64,000 bases of DNA from an uncultured Allosphingosinicella sp. GTDB lineage: Bacteria > Pseudomonadota > Alphaproteobacteria > Sphingomonadales > Sphingomonadaceae. The notes beneath the pieces were generated by a model. It saw nothing but the letters and a program-made list of their open reading frames with translations. It was not told the DNA's origin and searched no databases. A program made the position numbers and the translations under genes. Shown here piece after piece: positions 51,528 through 60,270 of this stretch (the stretch's first letter is position 1; every line of letters starts with the position of its first letter). The DNA is taken from positions 7,160-71,159 of the forward strand of contig CAKTCN010000018.1 in NCBI GenBank assembly GCA_934539295.1, read 5' to 3'.

Positions 51528-53034
51528 AGACGCCGAGCTCCGCGAGATAATGTTTCATCTTTGCACGCGTTGCGACGAGCTCGGCCTCCAGCCGATCGAT
51601 CTCGCGCTGAACCTCCGCGACGTCGATCTCAGGCTCGCGCTCGAATGTGTCGACGTAGCGCGGGATGTTAAGGTTGAAGCCGTTTGAGTCGATCTCCGTG
51701 AACGGCGCGACGTGGGCATAGCGCTCAATGTCTTGGCGCGCCTCGACAGCGGCAAGAATGTCTGCGACTTGCGCCTCCTCCAGGCTATTCTGCCGCTTGC
51801 CTGGGGTGAATGCGCGGCTCGCGTCGACGAACATCACGTCCCGGCAGTCGGCCCGGGCGCCTCCTATCTCGCGGGAGCGGTCGAAAACCAAAAGGCAGAC
51901 CGGGATGCCAGTGGAGGGGAAGAGCTGTGGCGGCAGCCCGATCACCGCATCGAGCAGATTTTTGCGAACGATGCTCTCTCGAATGCGCCCCTCGGCGCCG
52001 CCACGAAACAGCACCCCATGCGGCGCGACGCAGACGACGCGCCCTTCGCCGCGCTTGGCGATGGCCAGCATGTGGAGGATGAAGGCATAGTCGCCCCGGC
52101 TCTTCGGCGGCACGTCGGGCGAGAAGCGACGAAAGGGGTCAGTCGCGGCGTCCTCGGCTCCCCACTTGTCGAGGCTGAAGGGTGGATTGGATACGACGCG
52201 ATCGAACTGCATCAGGCGGTCGGACTCGACCAGCGCCGGCCCCGTCAGCGTGTTGCACCATTCAATGCGGGCATTGTCCTCGCCGTGCAGGAACATGTTC
52301 ATCTTGGCGAGGGCATGCGTCGAGCCGTTGACCTCCTGGCCGAACAGCTGGTGATCGGGCGATGCCGCGGCTTCGCCGGCGCGGATCAGCAGCGAGCCTG
52401 ACCCGCAGGCGGGATCGCAGATACGCATCCCGGGCCCGGGCTTCGCCAGCCGCGCGACCAGCTGCGAGACCTTCTTCGGCGTGTAGAACTCGCCGGCCTT
52501 CTTCCCTGCATCCGACGCAAAGCGGCTGATGAGGTAAATGTATGCCTCGCCGAGCGCATCCTCACTGACGCGATCGGGAGTCAGCTTGAGCTGGGGCTTG
52601 GCGAAGTCTTCGAGCAGCAGCCGCAGCAGGCGATTACGCTCGCGGGTGGCGCCGAGCAGGCTCTCCGAATTGAAGTCGATTGGACGGAACAGATCCTTCA
52701 GCTTCGGATCGTTCTCCCGCTCGATCGCGTCGAGCGCCTTGTTGATCTCCTCACCGAGATTGTCGACCTGGCGCTTCGCATGAATGGTCCAGAAGTCGGT
52801 GCCCTCGGGAAGGGTGAAGCGGGCGCGCTTCATCTGGCGTTCGACGCGGGGATCGGATGGGCCGTACTGCTTCAGCAGCTCCTGCTTCCGGGCTTCGGAC
52901 GTGTCGGACAGATATTTCCAGAACAGGACCGCCAGAATGAGATCCTTGTAGCGGGTCGCATCGACAGCACCGCGAAAGGTGTCGCAGGCCTGCCAGATCG
53001 CGTCGTTGAGTTCGTTCTGCGAAAGCTTGGTCAT
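51520..53034 (-). CDS. hsdM: Type I DNA methyltransferase subunit M
   Basis: A 504-residue N6-adenine methylase. The N-terminal helical domain (1-150) is followed by the SAM-binding motif DPACGSG (207-213) and the catalytic NPPF (283-286). Motif X and the GEFYTPKKVSQLVARL segment precede motif I. It methylates the target adenines with HsdS and is the core of the restriction complex with HsdR. Third gene of the operon, 59 bases after the DUF2188 gene. Confidence 0.97.
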   Translation of the reverse strand: MTKLSQNELNDAIWQACDTFRGAVDATRYKDLILAVLFWKYLSDTSEARKQELLKQYGPSDPRVERQMKRARFTLPEGTDFWTIHAKRQVDNLGEEINKALDAIERENDPKLKDLFRPIDFNSESLLGATRERNRLLRLLLEDFAKPQLKLTPDRVSEDALGEAYIYLISRFASDAGKKAGEFYTPKKVSQLVARLAKPGPGMRICDPACGSGSLLIRAGEAAASPDHQLFGQEVNGSTHALAKMNMFLHGEDNARIEWCNTLTGPALVESDRLMQFDRVVSNPPFSLDKWGAEDAATDPFRRFSPDVPPKSRGDYAFILHMLAIAKRGEGRVVCVAPHGVLFRGGAEGRIRESIVRKNLLDAVIGLPPQLFPSTGIPVCLLVFDRSREIGGARADCRDVMFVDASRAFTPGKRQNSLEEAQVADILAAVEARQDIERYAHVAPFTEIDSNGFNLNIPRYVDTFEREPEIDVAEVQREIDRLEAELVATRAKMKHYLAELGVYA

Positions 53035-53093
53035 GGTCGTTCCAATCGAAAAGAAAGGCGGGACGGCGCATGCCGCCCCGCCGGAAGTTGCGT

Positions 53094-53345
53094 TCAGCCC
53101 TTGGGCGGGTTCGGATCCCGGCCATGGCTGTCCTTGGACTGGATCTTCCCGTCGCGGCCGTGGATCACCAGCTCGGAGCCTTCGCGGCGGCTCTGGTCCC
53201 GCGCGCGATCGACCGCATCCTGCTTGGTTTCATGGTGACTCGACGCCCGATCGCCGCCTCCACGCTTGTTGTCCCAGCCGCCGCTGGGGTTCGGAACGAC
53301 ATGACGGCTGCCGCCGCCCTTGCTACCGTTACCGCTGTTCGCCAT
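53094..53345 (-). CDS. DUF2188 protein
   Basis: An 83-residue protein with the DUF2188 signature VVPNPSGGWDNKRGGGDRAS, then helix QDAVDRARDQSRREGSELVIHGRDGKI and a Pro-rich end. The family consists of small basic proteins often near restriction genes; role unknown. It lies 12 bases after the one-TRD S-like gene. Confidence 0.85.
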   Translation of the reverse strand: MANSGNGSKGGGSRHVVPNPSGGWDNKRGGGDRASSHHETKQDAVDRARDQSRREGSELVIHGRDGKIQSKDSHGRDPNPPKG

Positions 53346-53357
53346 CTTAGGTGTTCC

Positions 53358-53999
53358 TTACTTCGAGGTGAGGACTGACCGATCGCCCTTCGGGTGGTCG
53401 GCCTGATGAGACCCACGGCGAGGGTTGCCGCCCTCGTCGTGGGCATTCCCCAGCAGGCGCTGGAGAATCTGCTGGTTGAGCTGCCGGCGCAGCTCACGCA
53501 ATCTGTCGAGGAGCCGCTGCTCGGCCTCCATGCACTCCGCGAGCGCAGCGATCTTCCGCTGCGTTTCGAGTGGCGGCAGCGGGATCTCGACGCTGCCAAG
53601 GGCCTGTACTGAGAGGCGAGACAAGGCCGCGCCCTGGGAATCCGCACTCAACGCCTCGCGCGTCCGCGGCAGATTTAGGAAAGCCGCGACGTAGCCAGCG
53701 TCCACCCTCGACCGGTCCGGACGGAAGAGAAGCACGTCGTTGCTCGGATAGGCACCCTCCGCGGAGCCTGTCACTTTCGCGGCGATCGGGAGGCCGCGAC
53801 CGCGCACAACGACATCATCAGATTTCAATCTCGCGGCGCGTCCGCGCGTCGGCACGCCCCCGTCGCTCGGTGAGGCGAGCGAGCCATTCTCCAGAATATC
53901 GCCGGCGCGAATGTATTGTGCGGCAGATGCCGACTCGCGCTGATACGCGGTGGGCGTCGCACCGACCATCGTGTCACCGAGTTCGCCAAGAGCTTTCAT
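53358..53999 (-). CDS. One-TRD HsdS-like protein (half-S)
   Basis: A 213-residue protein from ATG 53999. It has one target-recognition domain (VGATPTAYQRESASAAQYIR, SDDVVVRGRGLPIAAKV, SVQALGSVEIPLPPLETQRK) and one conserved helix with LRQLNQQILQRLLG-type spacing, so it looks like half of an HsdS. A single TRD plus helix can dimerise to serve as a full S subunit, or act as an anti-restriction or regulatory partner. It leads the restriction operon, upstream of DUF2188 and hsdM, while a full hsdS is also present. A GC-rich C-terminal extension of about 30 residues is unlike S proteins. Confidence 0.7.
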   Translation of the reverse strand: MKALGELGDTMVGATPTAYQRESASAAQYIRAGDILENGSLASPSDGGVPTRGRAARLKSDDVVVRGRGLPIAAKVTGSAEGAYPSNDVLLFRPDRSRVDAGYVAAFLNLPRTREALSADSQGAALSRLSVQALGSVEIPLPPLETQRKIAALAECMEAEQRLLDRLRELRRQLNQQILQRLLGNAHDEGGNPRRGSHQADHPKGDRSVLTSK

Positions 54000-54046
54000 C
54001 CCCACCCGCCTACCCTTCGCGCTGCGTTCGCGCAAGCAGATTTTGT

Positions 54047-54133
54047 GTTGTCACGCGTGTCTAACACTGTTAGCCGTTGTCACAACGCTCCAACATGAAA
54101 AAGCGTTTGACGATGCCGCCGACGAGGTATAGG
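54047..54133. promoter_or_regulatory. Divergent control region between half-S and TIR genes
   Basis: Direct repeats GTTGTCAC at 54047-54054 and 54076-54083 flank a near-palindrome CTAACACTGTTAG (54060-54072). Rightwards, TTGACG (54107-54112) and TATAGG (54128-54133) form a weak promoter with a short spacer of 15, upstream of the GTG start at 54191. No clear leftward promoter boxes found. Shared operator for both transcripts is inferred. Confidence 0.4.
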
Positions 54134-54190
54134 GGCCCTTGCGCGGCAGGGCTCGATGGCCCTCCAAACACCTCTCTCAATGGAGCCAAC

Positions 54191-55213
54191 GTGAGCCGGT
54201 CCGTCTTCATCAGCCATGCCGTCGCCGACAAGCCGCTCGTGGAGGCGTTCGTGCGATTTCTAGAGGATGGCATCGGCCTGCCCGAAGCGGAGATCTTCTG
54301 CGTATCGATTCCCGGGATGGGCATCCCGACGGGCACTTCCTTCGTGAATTACATCCGCGACGAGATGACGAGGCCGGCCCTGGTGATCATGCTCATCACG
54401 CCAAATTATCTCGCCAGCGCCTTCTGCCAAGGCGAGATGGGCGCGGCCTGGATCAAGGGGCATCGCATCTTCCCGCTCATCGTTCCTCCCTCCACGTTCG
54501 CTGACATGGGCGGCGTCTTCTTGGGAACCCAGGCGATCAAGATCGACGACGATGTGCGGGTGAATGAGTTGAAGGACGCCCTGGTTAGCACCGTCCGCTT
54601 TACGCCGAAATCTACGTCGCGTTGGGACCTTGCGCGCAAGGATTTCTACGGCAAGCTCCCCGCTCTCATCCAGTCGCTGCCTCCAGCCCAGACTGTGTCT
54701 CGGCAGGCGCACGAGGAACTGCAGGCCAAATATGAAGACGCCTTGGGGGAGATGAGTGATCAGGAAGAACAGATCCGTCGTCTGCGGGATCAGATCACCG
54801 CCCTTGAAAATGCCAAGAATGCGGAGGAGGTCGCAGAAATTGCCGCCGCTTTCAGCGACACTGAAGCTGGCGAGCAGCTACTCGCGCTGTTGAAGGATGC
54901 AAAGGCGGCAATTGCCAGCCTCGGGCCCACCGTGCTGCGCATGCACGTCCTTGCAAAATACCACAGCAAGCCGTTCGAAGGGTGGCGTGATGATCCCGAG
55001 GTCTTCGACGCGGCAGTGCGGCGGAACCTGCTCACCGAGGAACTCGACCTTCGTTGGAATGCTGCGCAGATCAAGCGCGTCACTAATGCCCTCGAGACCA
55101 TAGATGCGTTCGTGCGTTTAAACAGCGACGAGCTTGAGGGGTTCGCCGAACGGGAGTTCGACGCGCCGCTCGAAACGGACAACGAGGACTTCTGGCGCGA
55201 GCACCTCCTCTAA
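54191..55213 (+). CDS. TIR-domain protein
   Basis: A 340-residue protein from GTG 54191 (GGAG six bases before; longer frames begin inside the promoter). The TIR_2 domain fills residues 5-115: VFISHAVADKPLVEAFVRFL, then IPGMGIPTGTSFVNYIRDEM, LVIMLITPNYLASAFCQGEM with Glu82 at the expected catalytic-Glu position of NAD-cleaving TIR domains. A coiled coil (about 175-225, LGEMSDQEEQIRRLRDQITA) and a helical C-terminal domain follow. Such proteins act as NADases in anti-phage systems. Divergent from the restriction operon and last gene before attR. Confidence 0.8.
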   Translation: MSRSVFISHAVADKPLVEAFVRFLEDGIGLPEAEIFCVSIPGMGIPTGTSFVNYIRDEMTRPALVIMLITPNYLASAFCQGEMGAAWIKGHRIFPLIVPPSTFADMGGVFLGTQAIKIDDDVRVNELKDALVSTVRFTPKSTSRWDLARKDFYGKLPALIQSLPPAQTVSRQAHEELQAKYEDALGEMSDQEEQIRRLRDQITALENAKNAEEVAEIAAAFSDTEAGEQLLALLKDAKAAIASLGPTVLRMHVLAKYHSKPFEGWRDDPEVFDAAVRRNLLTEELDLRWNAAQIKRVTNALETIDAFVRLNSDELEGFAEREFDAPLETDNEDFWREHLL

Positions 55214-55346
55214 CGCCCGAGGGCCGCGCCGGGGCGAAAAGCGTTGCCCGCGGTGGTCCAAATTGGTAGTCCATCAACATAATCACAGACCTACCGGCTT
55301 AGCTTTAAGCTATTGATTCTACGTGCGTTAGGAATGGGGAGACCCC

Positions 55347-55363
55347 TCCCGTAGGGGTCACCA
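55347..55363 (+). repeat. attR of the tRNA-Glu island
   Basis: Exact copy of the 17 bases at the tRNA-Glu 3' end (38184-38200), in the same orientation, 133 bases past the TIR stop. Together they delimit an island of about 17.16 kb (38201-55363). Confidence 0.85.
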
Positions 55364-55542
55364 GCCTTCCATCGGCATAGGTGCAATTCGCAAGGCTCTT
55401 CGGAGTGCTTGCTTTCGGAAAAGCTCCGGCCACCATGTGGCTGATCTGGCAGATCGGGCACGTTCGGTTCGACGTCCAAGCACGTATGTTGTAGGGGTCC
55501 GACTGCGCCCCTGTGCGTTGTCCGGTGCGAAGGAGAAGATGC

Positions 55543-55686
55543 ATGATCGATCCGAAGCCCGGTAATCCCGTCGATCCGACTGATATGACCCCTGCGCCCG
55601 ACGTTGCGGACTCCGTGGACGAGTCTACTTCCGAGTTGAACCTGGAGGCAGAGGAACAGGCCGCTCGGCTTGGTGATTTCGCCTGA
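55543..55686 (+). CDS. Small acidic protein upstream of psd
   Basis: A 47-residue acidic frame (IDPKPGNPVDPTDMTPAPDV, ending EQAARLGDFA) with a good AGGAGAAG ribosome site eight bases before its ATG, and 51 bases before psd. Its Pro/Asp/Glu-rich composition and lack of hydrophobic core suggest a disordered small protein. Not in a known family; kept on ribosome site and context. Confidence 0.45.
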   Translation: MIDPKPGNPVDPTDMTPAPDVADSVDESTSELNLEAEEQAARLGDFA

Positions 55687-55737
55687 ACCTATGAAACACG
55701 CATTTGCCGTTCAAAAAACCGGGCGCGCGGAGTCATC

Positions 55738-56589
55738 ATGTCGGACCGCCTGAAGGTCTTGCTTCAGCATCTGTTGCCCAAGCAGCATCTGACCAGGCTG
55801 GCCGGCAGGGTGGCGGGCGCTGAGGGCGGTTGGCTGACCCCGCGGCTGATCCGTTGGTTCGCGCGCAATTATGGCGTCGACATGAGTGAAGCAGCAGACC
55901 CGGATCTGGCGTCCTACAGAAGCTTCAACCACTTCTTCACGCGGCCGCTGAAGGCCGGTGCCCGCCCGATTGCCGCTGCCGATTTCATTTGCCCCGTGGA
56001 TGGCGCGATCAGCCAGTTCGGCGACATCGATGATCATCACATGCTGCAGGCGAAAGGTCACCGCTTCACCACCACCGAACTGGTCGGCGGCGATGCGGCA
56101 TTGGGAGCTACATTCCGGCACGGCAGCTTCGCCAATCTGTACCTTTCGCCCCGGGATTGTCACCGGCTGCACATGCCTTGTGATGGCAGGCTGACGCGCA
56201 TGATCCATGTGCCGGGCACGTTGTTTTCGGTGAACCCGGTCACTGCGCGCAGCGTCCCCAACCTGTTCGCGCGCAACGAGCGGGTCGTCTGCGTCTTTGC
56301 ATCTCCCGAGCATGGGCCGTTCGTGATGGTTCTGGTCGGGGCCACCATCGTCGGCAGCATGGCGACGGTCTGGCACGGCGTAGTGAATGCGAAGCGCACG
56401 AACAAAGTGTCCGAATGGACCTATGCTGATGGAGAGGTCACGCTCTCGAAAGGCGAAGAGATGGGCCGCTTCCTGCTGGGCTCCACGATCGTGATGCTGT
56501 TCCAGCAGGGCAGCATCGTCTTCAACGACGCATGGGCGCCGGAAAGATCGGTCCGCCTGGGCGAGATGATGGGCAATCGTCCGTCCTAG
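55738..56589 (+). CDS. psd: Phosphatidylserine decarboxylase
   Basis: A 283-residue enzyme making phosphatidylethanolamine at the inner membrane. Self-cleavage occurs within LGST (247-250), giving the pyruvoyl group on the small alpha chain; PVDG with Asp88 and CHRLHMPC with His143 are the other family catalytic regions. The N-terminal segment (SDRLKVLLQHLLPKQHLTRL) is the membrane-associated helix of the PSD-I group. Start ATG 55738. Divergent from the AttH-like gene that follows convergently. Confidence 0.95.
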   Translation: MSDRLKVLLQHLLPKQHLTRLAGRVAGAEGGWLTPRLIRWFARNYGVDMSEAADPDLASYRSFNHFFTRPLKAGARPIAAADFICPVDGAISQFGDIDDHHMLQAKGHRFTTTELVGGDAALGATFRHGSFANLYLSPRDCHRLHMPCDGRLTRMIHVPGTLFSVNPVTARSVPNLFARNERVVCVFASPEHGPFVMVLVGATIVGSMATVWHGVVNAKRTNKVSEWTYADGEVTLSKGEEMGRFLLGSTIVMLFQQGSIVFNDAWAPERSVRLGEMMGNRPS

Positions 56590-56635
56590 CCACGCTGCCG
56601 ACCTGGGCGCGGCTGCCTTCGCCCCGGGTCGTTCA

Positions 56636-57709
56636 TCAAAGCACCAGCTTTCCCGCATAGCCGGTCAGTTCCAGATAACCTCTCCCGTCCTGCGTGGTGA
56701 CGGCGCCTTCCCAGTAGACCGGCATGCCCGATGACCGCCCGTCGAGTTCCTGCGCGTCGAACATCGGCTTCAATCGGAAACGTCGCTGCTCGCCAGCCAG
56801 GCGCACGATGAAGTCGGCTTCGACCGGATAGCGGCCGCCCGTCTCGGGTGACGTCCAGTAGCGGCGCGGCTCGAAACGCACCTCATCCGGCCCAAACGCG
56901 ACGCTGCTTCCATCCGGCCGGCGCAATGTTCCGCCGGCGTAAATTGCACGTCCGTCGCGACCGCGGACCTGGAAGAGCATCAATGCGCCGCCGTCGTCGA
57001 GATTGATCCCCGCCCAATCCCAGCCGGAGGCTTTTGGATCGAGCAGAGTGGAGGACCATTCCCGATCGAGCCATGCACGGCCGCGCACCTTCATGCGCTT
57101 CCCGTTGCTGACTGCGGTGCCCGATGCGGCAAGCTGTGGCATGGAGTAATAGTAGCTTGCCTGCTGCGGCTGGGGACCCTTGCGGCTGTATCCGCCCTCG
57201 CCGTTCACCATGGGCGGCTGCGTGGCGGTGAACGCCAGGTACAGGCTGAATGACTGTGCCGCGACGCGCGCACGGAAGGTGCCATCGAGATCGCGGTCGA
57301 GACGCCAGTCGAGCAATCTTATGCCAGCGTCTGTGCTTGCCGCCTCGGCGATCCCGAAGCCGGCGCGTGCCATGCGCTGGTCATGGACCAGCTTGCCCGT
57401 GGACGGATCCGAGATCGCCGCGTGCGCGAACAGGATCTGCTTAGGCGCAAACGCGCTTGGATTATCTGCGGCCGTGTCCGGACGGGAGCGGAAGAAGGTG
57501 ATCTGGAAGCCGAGTGGCTTTCCATCCTGACCTTCGAGCCAGCCGGTAAAATACCACCATTCCGTTCGATAATCGGGATGCGCGCCATGATCGTGGGGAA
57601 AGCGAAGCTGCGGTCCCGGGGTAACCACCGGATAGACAACACCTCGCTCGACGGGCGCGGCCAGACCGACCGTTCCGATCGCAAGGATGAGCAGGAGGAG
57701 CCGCCGCAT
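56636..57709 (-). CDS. AttH-like lipocalin-type protein (CrtC-like fold)
   Basis: A 357-residue exported protein with a signal peptide (RRLLLLILAIGTVGLAAPVE) and the AttH/CrtC two-lipocalin fold: RTEWWYFTGWLEGQDGKP, GFQITFFRSR, then WLDREWSSTLLDPKASGWDW. Pfam groups it with carotenoid 1,2-hydratase-like proteins, but in this context it is the periplasmic partner of an ABC exporter. The ATG at 57709 overlaps the permease stop as TGATG, better than a TTG two codons earlier. Last gene of the operon. Confidence 0.85.
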   Translation of the reverse strand: MRRLLLLILAIGTVGLAAPVERGVVYPVVTPGPQLRFPHDHGAHPDYRTEWWYFTGWLEGQDGKPLGFQITFFRSRPDTAADNPSAFAPKQILFAHAAISDPSTGKLVHDQRMARAGFGIAEAASTDAGIRLLDWRLDRDLDGTFRARVAAQSFSLYLAFTATQPPMVNGEGGYSRKGPQPQQASYYYSMPQLAASGTAVSNGKRMKVRGRAWLDREWSSTLLDPKASGWDWAGINLDDGGALMLFQVRGRDGRAIYAGGTLRRPDGSSVAFGPDEVRFEPRRYWTSPETGGRYPVEADFIVRLAGEQRRFRLKPMFDAQELDGRSSGMPVYWEGAVTTQDGRGYLELTGYAGKLVL

Positions 57710-60270
57710 CACCAATCCTCGCTGACGGCGCGCACTGCGTCACGGGAAACCGCGCGTCGTCCGGCCAGGACCGCGGTACCCGCCGCAGTCGAGACCAGCG
57801 CCACGGCCACCGAAAAGAGGAGCATCCACGGCACGCGTGTGCTCATCGTCCAGTTGAAGGACTGAGGATTGATCACGTGGATCAGGATCTGACTGATGCC
57901 CAATCCAAGCCCGCAGCCTGCCGCGATCCCGATCAGGCCAAGCAGCGCGCCTTCCGTTGCCACCATCATGGTGATCTGCCGACGCGTCGTCCCGATGTGG
58001 CGCAACATGCCGAATTCACGGATCCGGGCGATCGTCTGGGCGGAAATCGTAGCGCCTACCCCGGCAAGACCGATCAGGATGGCTATCGCCTCCAGGACAT
58101 AGGTGATCGCGAAACTGCGATCGAACAGCGCCAGAGCCTGAGCCCGCAGTGTCGCCGGCTCGGCAAACTGGATGCGGCTGGCCAGATCCGCCGGCAGCTT
58201 CGCCACGATGGATCGTCGCACCACCGTCGGTTCCGCACCGGGATCGAGTTCGATCGCAGCCTCGTTCCGCACCGTGTCACCTGTCAGGGCGACATAATCA
58301 CGGGCGTCGATGACGATCGCCCCTTGCTGACGCGCATAGTCCCTCCACACCCCCGCGACATAGCCGCGCACCGGGCCAGGACCGATCGGCAGATCGAACC
58401 GATCGCCGCTCGCCACCTTGTACAAGCGGGCTGCGGGTTCGGAGAGCCATAAGCCGACACCTTCGCCCCTTTCCTTTGCAGCCGAGATCAACGGAAGCGC
58501 GTAGCGGGGGCCGCCGACCGGGCGCACGATGAGCATGACCGAGGGAAGTTCGGCGTTGATCGTCACCGGGACACTCTCGCTGAATGCGACCGATGCGACG
58601 CCCGGCGTGTTCACGAACAGGCGCTGTGCCGCTTCATCGAAAAGCGGCTCGTTGGAGGCTGCAGCCGCATAGAGATCGGCGCTGAGGAAACTTTCCAGCC
58701 AATCCTGCACAGAGCCACGGAAGCTGGTCACCATGATGGCCATGGCGATCATCAGCCCGGTGCTCGCCACTATGCCGCCCAGTGCCGTCGCCGCCTGCGA
58801 TGGTGCGCCGATGAGGCGGCCGACCGCAAGTTCCACCGCAGGCAGGCGCGTGTCGATACGCGCAAGAGGTTTGAGGAGCGCGCGGGCAAGCCAGGGCATG
58901 GCCGCCACGCCGCCGGCCAGCACCAGCGCCACGGCAAGGTAGCCGAAGATGGGCAGCCGGTTGAGGGCCGGCAGGGAAGCGAAGGCCGTACCAGCGAGAA
59001 CCAGCACCAGCGCCAAGCGCCACCGCGGTGCCGTACGGGGATCCACCGGATCGCCGGCTGCCTTCAGCGCATCCGCTGGCGCGATCTTCGCTGCCATGCG
59101 GCCCGGCACATAACTGCCGCCCATGGCGGTGGCGACGCCGAAGCAGAAGAACAGCAAGGCTGCCCCAGGTGCGAAGCTCAGCGTCGGAGATGTCCCGCCA
59201 AAATAGCCACCGCCAAGATCGCCTCCGACAAACTTCATGGCCAGTGCCGCCAGGCCGTAGCCCAGCACGAGCCCGGCGGACGATCCGGCGATACCAAGCA
59301 CCGCGCCCTCGCCCAGCAACTGCGCCGACAAAGCCCTACGCTGCATGCCGAGCGTCCGCAGGAGCGCGAATTGCCGCAGCCGCCGGGTTACCGACAGAGA
59401 CTGGGCGGAGAAAACCAGGAAGCCACCGGTCAACAACGCCACCAATGCGAGCATGTCGAGGTTCACGCGATAGGCACGTGACAGGCTGTCGCCGCGACGG
59501 CTTTCGCTCGCCGGGTCGCTGATCCGTGCGCTCGGCGGGAGCGAGGCCTGGACCGCGGTTCTAAGCGCGTCGGACGACGCCCCCTGCGCAAGCTTGAGAT
59601 CGACACGGTCAAGCTTGCCGAGCCTGCCGAAGCGCCATTGGGCGGTCGATATGTCGATCATGCCGGTCGCCTGCCCCACCGGTGCGCCCGGCAGATCGCC
59701 GACAAGCGTGAAGACGTGGCTTCTGGCGCCGACACGGATCTCCACTCGATCGCCGAAATCAACCTGCGCCTGCAGCCTGGCCGCGTCGGAAAGGTATAGC
59801 GCGTCCAGGTCGAGCGCCGCATCCGCGCCGGACGCACGCGTGGCGCTCTGTCCCTGCGTTGCACCATCGCGCCGCCTGCCGAGCAGTCCGGGCGAGACGT
59901 TGATGGCACGCAGGATGTCGATGCCGAGCAGCGTAATCGGGCGACCGCCTCGATCCAGCGTGGCGCGCAACGTCACGACAGGGCTGGCGTCGGCCACACC
60001 ATCAAGGTCGATCAGGCGCGGGTAGAGCGCCTCGTCAAACCCCAGCGCGCTTGCGGCCTTCACCTGAAGGTCCGCATCGCCCGACGCGCTGCGAACCGCG
60101 TCGCCGAACGCGTCTGCGGCCGATCGATTGATCACGTGAACCGCAAAGGCGAGCGCCACGCCAACAGCGATCGCAAGCGCAGCAATCAGGAAGCGCATCG
60201 GAAATGCGCGCCATTCGCCGGCGATCAGCCATCGCCACGCATCGCGGCTGCCAAGATCTTTTCTACCCAA
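57709..60270 (-). CDS. FtsX-type ABC transporter permease, fused double domain
   Basis: An 853-residue permease with two FtsX/MacB-type domains: an N-terminal helix and a large periplasmic region, helices at about 270-400 (LALVALLTGGFLVFSAQSLS), a second periplasmic region and final helices (about 720-830, IAILIGLAGVGATISAQTIA). In the Att system AttF and AttG are separate permeases; here they are one chain. Overlaps the ATPase gene by eight bases. Likely moves lipid or peptide across the inner membrane with AttH-like protein; substrate unknown. Confidence 0.9.
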   Translation of the reverse strand: MGRKDLGSRDAWRWLIAGEWRAFPMRFLIAALAIAVGVALAFAVHVINRSAADAFGDAVRSASGDADLQVKAASALGFDEALYPRLIDLDGVADASPVVTLRATLDRGGRPITLLGIDILRAINVSPGLLGRRRDGATQGQSATRASGADAALDLDALYLSDAARLQAQVDFGDRVEIRVGARSHVFTLVGDLPGAPVGQATGMIDISTAQWRFGRLGKLDRVDLKLAQGASSDALRTAVQASLPPSARISDPASESRRGDSLSRAYRVNLDMLALVALLTGGFLVFSAQSLSVTRRLRQFALLRTLGMQRRALSAQLLGEGAVLGIAGSSAGLVLGYGLAALAMKFVGGDLGGGYFGGTSPTLSFAPGAALLFFCFGVATAMGGSYVPGRMAAKIAPADALKAAGDPVDPRTAPRWRLALVLVLAGTAFASLPALNRLPIFGYLAVALVLAGGVAAMPWLARALLKPLARIDTRLPAVELAVGRLIGAPSQAATALGGIVASTGLMIAMAIMVTSFRGSVQDWLESFLSADLYAAAASNEPLFDEAAQRLFVNTPGVASVAFSESVPVTINAELPSVMLIVRPVGGPRYALPLISAAKERGEGVGLWLSEPAARLYKVASGDRFDLPIGPGPVRGYVAGVWRDYARQQGAIVIDARDYVALTGDTVRNEAAIELDPGAEPTVVRRSIVAKLPADLASRIQFAEPATLRAQALALFDRSFAITYVLEAIAILIGLAGVGATISAQTIARIREFGMLRHIGTTRRQITMMVATEGALLGLIGIAAGCGLGLGISQILIHVINPQSFNWTMSTRVPWMLLFSVAVALVSTAAGTAVLAGRRAVSRDAVRAVSEDW

